Source of the DNA: Collodictyon triciliatum
Lineage: Eukaryota > CRuMs
Direction of reading: 5' to 3'
Length of the DNA: 25,542 bases
Assembly: GCA_043381765.1 (NCBI GenBank)
Contig: JBHJMP010000053.1
Span: 1-25,542 of the forward strand
Every line of letters begins with the position of its first letter. The stretch's first letter is position 1. Both the position numbers and the translations under genes were made by a program. Below, in pieces: positions 1 to 11,200 of the stretch. Under the pieces are notes generated by a model. It did no database searches. It was not told where the DNA came from and saw only the letters and a program-made list of their open reading frames with translations.

Positions 1-109
1 ATGGAAAATAAACATTTTCCCCCAATTTTTTTGGGATTTTGGGGCCAGGGTTGGCGAGCGCAAACATACCGCATATGGTATCAGCAAATTAATTTAAATT
101 ATTTATATT

Positions 110-259
110 CCATATTTGGTATCTCCATATATGATAGGAGAATCGTCTAGAAAGGTACCTTACTCGCCATATATGGTAATAGAATCATCTAGAAAGGTCT
201 AGAAAGGTACCGTACTCGCCATATATGGTATAAAAGACCAGGAAACAGGGGTATAAATA
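110..259 (+). promoter_or_regulatory. CArG-box cluster followed by TATA motifs
   Basis: Three matches to the CArG consensus CC(A/T)6GG lie at 110-119 (CCATATTTGG), 167-176 and 219-228 (both CCATATATGG). The last two sit inside a roughly 40-base direct repeat (139-178 and 181-230). The second copy also duplicates the ten-mer TCTAGAAAGG (189-208). TATA-like elements follow at 230-237 (TATAAAAG) and 252-259 (TATAAATA). CArG boxes bind MADS/SRF-type factors in many eukaryotes, so this looks like a plus-strand promoter. Which gene it serves is unclear because the downstream ORFs are weak. Confidence 0.45.
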
Positions 260-277
260 GGTCGAGAGAAATAAAGA

Positions 278-317
278 GTCATCATCTATATATTAATATT
301 AATGTATAAATGATGAC
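278..317. repeat. 8-bp inverted repeat with AT-rich loop
   Basis: GTCATCAT at 278-285 is the exact reverse complement of ATGATGAC at 310-317, with an AT-only spacer apart from single C and G bases. It lies just downstream of the TATA motifs and upstream of the decamer array, so it could form a hairpin in a 5' leader. No function can be assigned. Confidence 0.4.
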
Positions 318-320
318 AGT

Positions 321-390
321 TCTCTTCTGCTCTCTTCTATTCTCTTCTGTTCTCTTCTGTTCTCTTCTGTTCTCTTCTGTTCTCTTCTGC
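321..390 (+). repeat. Seven-copy decamer tandem repeat
   Basis: Seven in-register copies of TCTCTTCTGT fill 321-390. Copies 1 and 7 end in GC and copy 2 ends in AT. The array is all pyrimidine apart from the single purine near the end of each unit. It lies between the TATA motifs and the first downstream ATG, where a 5' UTR would be expected. Confidence 0.85.
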
Positions 391-443
391 CTGCTGCAAA
401 TACAGGCATCGGGCACGGACAACGCACTCGCGTGGTAGAAAAC

Positions 444-590
444 ATGCTTTGCTCAGCTATTTGGATTTCTGGTGCCGGAGAAGATATGTGCCACGGCGTT
501 TATGTTCTGTTTTCTGCCTTTCGAATCTATGGAAAAAAACTGGAATGGGGTGTGCACCACGCTCCTATTTTGGGCGATTTTTTCCACTAA
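444..590 (+). CDS. Hypothetical small ORF (48 aa), doubtful
   Basis: This ORF starts at the first ATG downstream of the CArG/TATA cluster and decamer repeat. It encodes 48 residues beginning MLCSAIWISGAG and ending in GDFFH before TAA. I do not recognise it. An overlapping ORF in another frame (449-682, 77 codons) is also open, and neither is clearly better. It could be the first exon of a longer gene or chance. It is listed only because its position fits the promoter-like elements. Confidence 0.15.
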   Translation: MLCSAIWISGAGEDMCHGVYVLFSAFRIYGKKLEWGVHHAPILGDFFH

Positions 591-717
591 TAGAAATGTG
601 GTATCCGCAGTTTAGAAAAGAAAGGAAACCTGCCCTTTTACCAGCTCACCAATTAAGCATATTTGACATTATATCCGTGTAAAGTAAAGTGGTGAAAAAC
701 AATCGTCGCTCTTCTAA

Positions 718-1050
718 ATGGAATGTTTCCGGTGTCGGAGGGCAGAGCATCGCTGGGTTGGAGAGGCCACAACGACGAGCGATTCCTTCGGCTCTTTTTT
801 TTTTCTTCGGGTTGATTTAAACGAGTTTCTTTTATTGCAAAGCACTACAAGTTTATCATTTGATTTGCATGGAGATGGCACAAAAAGGATGGGCCCAAAG
901 ACATGTCTCCTTCCACATTATTTTTTTGGTCTAAGCTACGACAGAATCCTCTTTTTGATGAATGACCCGACATGCCAACCTAAAACTGCGGCAAGGATGG
1001 AATCACTCAAGGCCAGCATCATGTTTTCCTGCGGAGATATAAATCCTTAA
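718..1050 (+). CDS. Hypothetical ORF (110 aa), doubtful
   Basis: An uninterrupted 110-codon ORF starting MECFRCRRAEHRW and ending SCGDINP before TAA. It has a basic start, no long low-complexity run, and no domain that I recognise. In DNA this AT-rich an ORF of this length is mildly unusual but not convincing. It might be an exon of a gene driven from the promoter-like region at 110-259. From its end to 1439 I see nothing beyond AT-rich sequence. Confidence 0.2.
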   Translation: MECFRCRRAEHRWVGEATTTSDSFGSFFFLRVDLNEFLLLQSTTSLSFDLHGDGTKRMGPKTCLLPHYFFGLSYDRILFLMNDPTCQPKTAARMESLKASIMFSCGDINP

Positions 1051-1439
1051 GTTCATATAAGGGGGGATAAATGAGTCATATTCATTTAAATAATGCGCAT
1101 TCCGTTTAATCTCATGATAAGATTTGATTTTTTCCCCCATTTTTAATCAGCTTGTAATCCTACGTTACTACTCCGGTAGTAAAACACTATGCTTTCAGTT
1201 CCTTCGGGTTGGCGTCCAGGTTTAGTTCCTATTAATTAAATATCCATAAATTTATTTAAAAAAAGCTCGTTTTTTATTTATTGGCTGTACTTGTCTTGTT
1301 TTTCTGATTTTGAAAGAAAAAAGTTTGGTCAAAGTCCTAGAAAAGGAATCAAGAGGGAAAGCAAATAGAGTTATAAGTCTGAGAGAGGGAAAATATCATA
1401 TTTATAGGGAACGAAGGATGTTATGAATAAAGAATTTTG

Positions 1440-2852
1440 TCAATATGCACCCGAGTTTTCCTCCAGGAACTTGAAAATTTGGCCGTATTCTGGTTTGTTT
1501 GAGTAATGGCCGATTAACTTACCACCGCGAAAAAAGGCCAGTTGGGGAAACGCAGGGTTAAGATAGTGAGCAACTAACTCTCTGTATATTAATTAACCAT
1601 TTTTTTTAAAAAAAAATTTGATAAAGAAACATATTTCCATGTGTCAATAATGTAATCTTTAGATTATTCACGGATGACCAATATTGACATCATTAATTAC
1701 TTAATGAATTAGTATATGAAGTGAAGTAAGAATCAATTTAGAAGCTGCGTAAAATCTCTTACGAAAGAATAGAATTTTACTTTGCAGAATGTGGAGAACA
1801 CTCGATAGCATAAACGGGAAGACACGGAAATGAGAGCGATATTAAACGGAGCTCAGACAAAAAGAATTGTGAGACTTGGTGCGTGCACAAATAAAACTGC
1901 GAATTCAAATTATTTTATTTTAAAAAAAAGCACTCTATAAAATTGCGCGCATAAATGCAATTCATCTTAAAAATTAAGTTATAATTGGTTTGAAAATCTG
2001 TGTCTGTGTTGAGGTTTAGAGTATTTATTCGTCCTGAAAAAATTTTTTATGAACTTTTTTTTGTTCTATTTTAAAAATAAACGGAAAAAAAAGTACTGAT
2101 GAGTAATTTTCATAAAAAAAAAATTACATAAAAACACTAACCAAAACAGCAAACATGCGTTCCTTCTTTCCATTTGATTCTGCGATTAATCGAGTGGCAT
2201 TGCTGGCGTAGAGCTCCGTAATGTCTCCCCAACTCAGTATCCCATTAAGCGTCCGGTTGTCAGCAAGCTTCAAGTGCTCATGCCCAGAAGGGACTAAGTC
2301 ATAGTCCATTACACTTAAAAGCTGGAAGGGTAATTGGAGATGCTTTTTTATCACATCTTTAATCAGATAGATTTGATAGAGCATATTGAAATCAAAAGAA
2401 ATCGGTTTTCTAATCCTCCTTCGTTTTTCCTCTTCCTTTTTCTGATTTATTTTCTCTTTTTTTCTTTTTCTTTTTTTTTTGACAGGGGCAGCGACAAGCA
2501 TGACACAGTTTCGGGGTTGCTTGGAAAGCCATACCGACACAACCATCGGGATATTCAACATTTGCAGAGTCGATAGGCGCGGTGGGCTCTGTGGTTTGGT
2601 TAGGAAAGAAAATATCTATCAGCGTAAACGCAAGCGCGTCGTGGCGAGGAGGTCAATAAATATTCAGGGGTCTGTGGCTGAAGACATCGCTTGGCCAAAA
2701 AGGTTTGCATTTGTTTGATGGGAAATGGAGACAAACTGGACTCGTGTAAAACCTGCAAGAGACGGACTTTCGGAAGAAGAAGCCAAGCAGCCAATCGCCC
2801 ACAAGCAGATGAGGGCTGCAGCCAATCGCAAGTAGAAAGCTCTTAAGCTCAT
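1440..2852 (-). CDS. Secreted thioredoxin-fold protein, degenerate active site (TXNDC15-like?)
   Basis: Five-exon model on the minus strand: 2852-2753, 2615-2484, 2356-2142, 1896-1781, 1581-1440. All phases agree, giving 234 aa. Exon 1 encodes a signal peptide (MSLRAFYLRL, then a hydrophobic core ending near GCLASSSE). The middle is Cys-rich (DGCVG, LCHACRCP) and has three N-glycosylation sequons (NQT, NRT, NAT). The C-terminal half reads as a thioredoxin fold: strand MFAVLFYL, helix, strand PVYAIECS, then a proline-bearing strand and FPQLAFFRGGKLIGHYS, ending in helix IFKFLEENSG. No WCxxC follows the first strand; FYLCTHQ is there instead. Order and spacing resemble the TXNDC15 family, but no membrane anchor follows. 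The last two exons are secure. The first two junctions are tentative: starting exons 2 and 3 at 2588 and 2321 also gives open frames. It is divergent from CTR9, with about 500 bases between the start codons. Confidence 0.6.
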
Positions 2853-3349
2853 AATGCGCCGATCGTAGGCTTGGTGGTGATCGAAGATGATGTCGCAAAG
2901 AAAAGAAGCAAGAACGCGGCATTGTCGTAATCATGATATATCTGGAAATTATACATTATTATTGTATTTTAGCTTCAATCCGGCTTTTTTACGATTATAG
3001 GATTAATATAGCTTCATATGATTATTAGTTGTCCTACATCAGAATAAAGTAAGTGGCCCTTTCTGATTAACCGAGCGCTGTCTGGGTGCTGCGCGTATAA
3101 TGGAGGAAGAAAGAGAAAGAAAATCATGAAAAACAAAAAAAAAAAAAAGAATTCGAAAGCAATGAAGAAAAATGAAAGCAAAGCAGAGAGAATAACCCAA
3201 ACACCTTTTTTTTTCTTCTTCTTCTTCTTCTTCTTCTTCTTCTTCTTCTTCTTCTTCTTCTTCTTCTTCTTCTTCTTCTTCTTCTTCTTCTTCTTCTTCT
3301 TCTTCTTCTTCTTCTGCCCCTGTTCTGTTTGGGTCTGAATCACTGCCAG
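2853..3349. promoter_or_regulatory. Shared upstream region between two divergent genes
   Basis: This 497-base interval separates the start codons of the minus-strand thioredoxin-fold gene and the plus-strand CTR9 gene, so it should hold both promoters. It contains a 12-base A run near 3137 and the CTT array described separately. I could not pick out a clear TATA box or initiator. Confidence 0.4.
3206..3314 (+). repeat. (CTT)n microsatellite, about 33 copies
   Basis: After a short T run, uninterrupted CTT units run from about 3215 to 3314. The array ends only 35 bases upstream of the CTR9 start codon, so it probably lies in the 5' UTR or in an intron that ends at 'ctgccag' just before the ATG. 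Translations across it give only poly-Phe, poly-Ser, poly-Leu or antisense poly-Lys and are not genes. Confidence 0.95.
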
Positions 3350-6300
3350 ATGGAAGACGTTGGAGGCTCGATCGAGATCCCGCTTTCCAAAGGAACAGAA
3401 ACCGTTGTTGTTCGAAGCTCGGATTTCCGCCAGGAAAACTCGGCCATATTGGATGTACTGTGCGATGAGCTGCCGCCGCTCAGCATTTGGACCCAGTGCG
3501 CGGTGAGTTTCCTGCTACATGATGCGCATTCCTTGCGGAACAATACTTGCACATGACGTCCTTCTTCGCCGTATCCTCACTCTTGGAATGTGGCTCAGGT
3601 GATGTACTACAGGCTCGGAAAGTACGATAAGTTTATTGAGCTACTCAACAAAGCGCTTGGTAAGCAAAACGGGCTTTTTTCCCGCTCTTAAAAAACGCAA
3701 CATGATATTGGTCAACACATCAATTGATAATTATATATAAATATAAAACACAGAAAAAGATATTCCAAGGAGGGCTCCGACTTTTGATAGGGTGCGTTTG
3801 AACATTTGATTTGCTATTAAAAACGACCGGGAATCATGATTTTCATTTAATACAGCTTCATAGAGAAATGGAACATGAATATTTTTTCTAACTCATTCCT
3901 ACAAATATCATTCACACTGCATCGTCAGTATTTTTTTTTTTAAAAAATAATAAATAAAAGTCTTTCGCTACTTCTGTGTTACATACAAATTGTGATAATT
4001 ATCCTCGAGTAATCATTTGATAATTTAGGCTGTGTTTCATTCATGTATCGCTAGTTACAAACTTCTTCTGGTGCAAAGTGAACCTGACCCCCAAATAAGA
4101 AAAGGATTACTTGAAGATGCAAAGAAACACAGTACCACAGCCTTCGAATTCGACTACAACGACCCCTTCGTTTCCTCCACCAAAGGTGTTATAAACGTCT
4201 CTTCTTCTTTACTCCTCTCAAATAAAAATCATTTAAAGTCTTTAATTTTTCTATGTGCTCTCTATTATTCGATGGTTTCTGACTCGGGTATTGATTGTAA
4301 GTGTCGACTACTTGAATTTTTCTCTAGGATTTGTTAGATTACAAGTCGGAGAAATCGAATATGCTTCCAAACACTTTGAAACTGCCATCAGAAAAGACTC
4401 CAAGAATATCCCAGCTCAACTAGGAAAGGTATATTATACTCGCCTGGTCTTGAAATTTCATCCAAATGAATACCTTACCTTACCTTACCTGCCCTTGAAT
4501 GAGCCGAGAGACTCAATTATGTACGATTTCTACCCACAACCCCAGACATTTTTAAAGGGAATATTGATTGCGTGATACTAATGATGATAATACTGATATT
4601 CAGGCCGCCATCTGGTACCACGAGGGAAAATACAAGGAAGCATTCGAGTACATATTTCGAAATATAATCCTAAATAATTGGTTACGAACCTAGTGATATA
4701 TGAAGAGTTCTCACGCTCTACATCGCCACCTTCGTTTGCTTTTGATTGAGTATACATGTATCCCATTCTACTTCAAATAGGATGTACAAGAACGTTGCTT
4801 TAAATCACCCCAATCCCCCGTCAGGAATTTTCATCGGACTCGGTTTATGCCACTTGCAAAGTATGTTGCCTAATACTTGTGCAGCTTCGTTCAATCTTTT
4901 CTTTGATAATTTCATGCAATACTTTTTTTTATTCTTCCTTTCAATTTTGTGCAGGATGAATTTTATGCAATACTTATTTGATACATCAAATCCACCTGTA
5001 TATCTAGTTGGAAACCACATCAACGCCCGCCTATGCTTTTTGAGAGCTTTACAAATGGTTGTAACCATATATTCCATCATATGAAAGTCGAATGAACCGA
5101 CTTTTAATACACTGTCAATGTAATCAAATGATGTAACTGTATTAACTTTAGGACGCTGATGACGTGAACGCACACACTGGGCTCGGTTATGTAGAGCTAC
5201 TCCTGAAATCAAAAGGCTTTTGCCAAAGCGCCATGGGTCATTTCCAGTATGCATATGGTCAGAGCTTTCTCATCACGTCTGTAATTCAGAAAGATTCTAA
5301 AATGAAAGCACCTATTATTTTCAATAGAATCGACCCCCTCCAATGCCGTGGCCTTAAACCAACTTGCCAACCACCTTTTCTATCGGTCCCTTGTGGATGT
5401 GGACCCTAGTTTGTTGGAAACCGTAAGATATTTTATTTTAAATGAAGAGCTTCTTTTAAAACTAATCCACAAAATGAAAACCCTGAATCGAATAAAGAGT
5501 TAAAAACCCACACATATTGAAAGAAAATAGCAATGAAATAGACGACAACCATTAATCTAGATATTCACACATGGTTTATGATTTATTTTTGCATAGATTA
5601 TAAAGTTATTTTATGTCACCTTCATGTAGTCTCGAGCTTTGGCTACCAATGCTCTTGCATCAACTGAATCTCAAAAACTTGAGGCGCAAAGTTTATATAT
5701 CATCGGACGCTGCTACCACCGAGAAGTGCTGATTTGAGACTCAGACACGAAATAATATATTGAAATATTCGAATGGAAATTCAAACGAAGAGTACTTGTA
5801 TTTCAAACTTATCTATTATTACATGCATAGGATAAATATGAGGAAGCATTAGAATGCTATAGTAAATCATCAGAACGTTGGCCTGGGTACTTCTTACCCA
5901 AGTTTGGCGAAGGGCAGCTGTTGCTCTACATTGGTTGACATAATAATTATAATTATAATAATAAATAATACTAATAATAATTTTTTTCCTTTATTCGATA
6001 AAAATACACCATCCGCGATATACTAATAATAAATAAATAAAATAGCGCGGCTTGATGTACACGACGTAATTATTTTAAAACATTTTCGCAATTTTTTTTA
6101 TTACAAACAGGTGAGAAAGAGAAAGCTCGTTCGATATTTGAGTCGCTCTTGCAAAAAAACCCATCTGACTACGATGTGATGAGGGTATTGTTCCCAAAAC
6201 ACAACGATTTTTTAAATGAAAATCGTATGCCTCTTTAATTATTTGCATATCGTTTGCATATCAGATCATATGATACTGTTATCTGCTTAACCGTTTATAT

Positions 6301-8147
6301 TCATATTAGTAGAACTGATATTGCATTTTATTTTCTACTTTTTTTTAAAAAAAAAAAGATGCTTGGTGTGGTTTATAGTTCTATCCCTGAAAAAAAACAT
6401 GAAGCTATTCGCTATATGACAGCCTTTACCAAGGTTTGATTCATCTACACTTTATGTTTTCCTACAGAACCACCGATAATTATGTATTAGTTATTCAAAA
6501 TAATAACGGGAGCCACCCATAATTTTGGATAATTTTTTTCTCAATAATCGTGAATTGCCCTCTTTTTAAAAAAAAAGGCTTATCCCGATGAAAGCGATGT
6601 TTTGGTGGAACTTGCAGAATTGCAGGAAACATTTGATCCAAAGGCATCCTTGCGAGGTTTTTTTTTCTTGAACACTTATATCAAATACAAATCAGACGAG
6701 GCAATTATAAAGAGTACTCTTCGACTTAAATAAGCCTGACTAATCTACTGGGGGTTTAATTTAATAAAAGAAAATCGAAGAAAAAAGACACAAAAGATGT
6801 TGGTATTAAATTGTAGCTACAACAACAATAATTCCGGTTGCAAAAATTAAAACAAAATTTCGAAAATAGCATATGAAAAAGCCATTGAAGTTAAAAGGAG
6901 GTTCAACGAACACATTCCCTATCAACTTCTCAACAACGCAGGGACTATGCACTTTATTGTTGGTTAGATTTTGGTTTCATACATACCATAACCCAATTAT
7001 GGCATCATCGGGTATAATAAATATGACGGGTGTTGTCATTAAGCTTTAAAAAATAATAATGAAGGAACAATCCAACCTTAACTGATGGCTTACTTTGAAT
7101 CAAAAATTATCACAGGAAAGCACAAAAAATACCACACTAGAATTGAGGAACTTACCAGAGCCAACAAACTTGCAGAAGCATTAGGTAATTATATAACTAT
7201 GAGGGAAATTTTTAAAGCCTCTTACCATTAATCATGCAATAGATTCATTTCACCCCTCGCGTCACTTTACGAGCGCACTGCAGTATTTTGACCAAGCGTT
7301 AAGTACTTCTGGGCTTGCTGCGTTTGAAGGAGAAAATGTCACACTTCAATTTAACAAGGGTCGAGTCTATGAGGTTAAAATTATACACATTGCTTTAGAT
7401 GAATAAATGCAAACCCAAACGAGTAGACAAATGCAATTCATATTTCAGTTGAGGAATACTCTATTGTTCAATTGGTTTGTAAATATATATATATATAAAT
7501 TAAGGGCTCCGAAAAAAATTATCTACCAAGTACAAAGTCATTGATGTTTACAATCTAGAAATACATACTCTTTTTATAGGAACTTCACGAAGACCATCTG
7601 GCAATCGAAATTTACGATGAGATTTTGAGTCACCATCCCACCTACACAGATTGTCGGTTTTTCGTGTGCTTTTCTCTTTGCTTGCTTTTTGTGTGCTTCT
7701 TGCGGTTAAGCCATATGCATGTCTATTTGGTACATTAGCACAATTTACTTACGTATCACAACCGCCAGGTCTTTTAAGGAAAGGATTTATGGAAAGAAAG
7801 AAAAAGAAATTCGGATCCGCCATGGAAATCTGCCAAAAAGCTGTCGAGGCAAATCGTATGCAATATGTGCTATTGAAATGTTGTTCCCTTAGTGTTTATG
7901 CTAATACTTTCTTCGTATGCATAATCACCCATATCCCCTCTATAGATAAAAGTGACTCAGGTATTATTTCCAAGGGCTATGTGCAACTTGAATGCGAGGA
8001 TTACAAGGTATAGTCGTATTGTAACCTGCTGTAATCCCTCCAATTATTGAGTTTATTTATTTTATTATAAGATTAGCTTCTTTTTAACCACAGAACACCA
8101 ATAGTATAATGCCTCTAATAAATTTACATCGTCTATACATATCTATT

Positions 8148-8244
<97 letters not shown>

Positions 8245-11200
8245 TACATCATGATAATTAATAAGCCATATAGAGTGCTCTCAAGACCTTCAAGGCAGCT
8301 AGAGAAAAGTTTGATAGATCAGACCCGTATACAGCTGTTGCTTTTGGAAATTTAACGTACGGAACAGCACACGGTCCAGAAAAGCCCAAAGTAAGGATTT
8401 AGTCATGATCAACGTCGTTTTTTTCAAGTATTGACCACTAATCACTAACGCTATTACTGGAAGTAGCCTAGTGGTCTCGTTTTATAACCCTATATAATCA
8501 TAAATAAATATTAGATTTTCAAGGAAGCACTCGGACATTACACTGCTGCTTTCAAGGCTAATCCAAGGTCGCCCAATTTCTCTTAGTTTAGTAAAAATAA
8601 AACCCACCAATCTAATGGATATATGACTATCGCCTATTTTTTTTTTTTAAAAAAAATAGCTTTATTGTGACATAGGAATCTTTATGCTGCAAATGGAATC
8701 GGAATGATATACGCCGAACAAGGAAATTTGGAACATGCAAAGGAAATATTTCAATTGGTAGGCAATTCATATTCCTCTTTGTATAATTTATCCAACACGC
8801 ACGCACTCCTTTTCTCTCATTGATATAGCATTCAATATTTCATAATTAACCCCAGCTCCGTCGAACCTCGGATGTCAGTGACTTTACAATCAACTTGGCT
8901 CATATCCATGTTATCCAAGGATTCCCAGATATTGCGATTCAAATGGTAAATTTTAATATTATATGCGATTCATTCTTATATCGTAGTCTAAATTAAAATC
9001 GAACCATGAAATCTACTAAAGCGTGAAAATAACATTCTATTGTTGTGAATGTAAGCATAAAATGACATGACCATTGAAGCAATGTATATATCTTGATGAA
9101 TTATTTTACCGACATTCCGGGAAAACGATTTTAGTATCAATCAGTTGTATCCAAACAAAGCGATTTTGGAGACCTTTCGTTGATGTGCTATCTCGGTCGG
9201 GCCTACTTTGATTCAAAAAAGTATGCCGAAGCAGAGAAAATCGTTATCAAGGTTGGTCATTGAAGTTTTATTTGCACCGAGTGAAGCTAACTAAAAACGG
9301 CACGTATTGCAATATCTGATTCAATTTCTTTTTGTCATTCTTTGGCTAAATTGAGAGGATTTATCCAACATATTGTTTTGAATAGTCCTAATCGTCAATT
9401 TTAATATGTCCTAGATGCTCCATATTAAACCTGGGCATCTTCAATTCAGCTATAATCTTGCGACGGTATAAACCTCAGATATATATTTATATTATTTTTA
9501 TTTCTTTTGTGAAAAAATGGATGTAATTCTATTATGTTTTTTTTTTTTACTTTACGAAATTTATTTACATAAAATCAGATTCAAACAAAATATGCCAACC
9601 AACTTCTTGATGGAGAAAAAACATCAGAAAATGGCCGAAAAATAACTCGCTTAATCAACTCTGCCATCAGGTTTTTCGACTTTAAATTCATTTCTCTGCA
9701 GTGATAATAATAAATAACATAAAAATCGCCAACAATATTCTCAATTCCATACACATATGCTAGGCCCATATAAATGAATTATTTTATTAGAATATACGGC
9801 AGACTTTTGGAGATAAAAAACACACAAGGTTTGTATGAGCATGCACAGGTGAAGGAAGAAAAGAAAGCTTGTGAGGTGATTGAATTACCTCTTCCCTCCC
9901 CCACCCAGGATAGAATGATAATTAATTAATTGATAAAACAAAACTGACCCCTTCAATCTTTCCCTTCAATTCCCTATTATTTTCCAATTATTGCTCCTTT
10001 TATTCCCATTATTAATCAAACAATTGAATTAAAGACTCACCAACTATTTACACCATTAGAAAATCCTAAAGTACACTGTCGATAAATTTATGAAGCTGGC
10101 AAAAGAGGAAGAGATGTCAATAATTGAGCAGAGGCAAAAGGCCAAAGAACATTTGGAAATGGCTCTTTTAATCAAGAAGAGACAAGAAGAGGAACGGATT
10201 CGCAATGAAGAGCAGCGCCGAGAGAAGGAAGCTGCTATTGCTAACAAACTAATGAAAGAAGTAAGCCTACTTTTCAGTCTGAAATAACAATACTCTTGAA
10301 TATTTTATCAAAACTCCTATAGCTAGAAGAGGAAAGAATGAGACAAGAATCTATTAGACCAGAGTCATCAAAAAAGAAATCCCAAAGGTCAAAGGTAATT
10401 GAACTATCATGCGTCTCACAAAAGTATAAAAAAAATATTTGGGCTTTCCTTTTACTTAAATACGTTAATGGAATCATTTTACAAAGAAACGAAACAAAAT
10501 ATCCTCAATATATTACGGCAAGAATACTCTTTTCTTTTCTTTGGTTTTTGGTTCATTTCTCTTGGCCATAGGGTAAGCATGATGACTCTGGAGACGAGGA
10601 TGACAACCGCAAGGACGAGGTAGACGAACATGCAGAGTACAAGGAGTATGATGAGATGTCCAACCCCTCTGACTCTGACCGAGAAGACGAAGAAAAATCT
10701 CAGGGCGGCGATGAAGAGAGTGAAGAAAGCGCGAAACTCACAGATGAAGACGAGAAAAATGAAGGCGAGGACGGTGATCGAAAGTCACGATCCAAGAAAG
10801 AATTAGAGAAAAAGGAGAAAAAGAAGCGCTCAAAGAAAGATAAAAAGAGCCGGCATGAAGAAAAGGAAGAGCGCAAAAAGGTATCATACAATATGTATAT
10901 ATTGTGCATGGCAATACATTAGGTTTATTATTTGTTATTCATTGAAAATATTTATCAATAAATAGCACAGCAAGGATTCAGAGAAATCCAAAGGTGTGCT
11001 TATTGATTACTTTCTTTTTTTTATTTAACAAACGTGATGTACATATTATTGCTTCTTTTTTTCTTTTCAAATTTAAAGACTGTGGTTATTTTCCTACTTT
11101 TGTTTAACATTATCACGAAACTATGCTTTATTTCACTCCACACCCCAAATATTCATCATATTCCGATTGGCAGAGAAAAGAAAAAAGAAAGACGAAAAAA

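Noticed and set aside
321-390. CRISPR-like array
   Set aside because: The units are ten bases, directly adjacent, and have no unique spacers. It is a simple tandem repeat in eukaryotic DNA.
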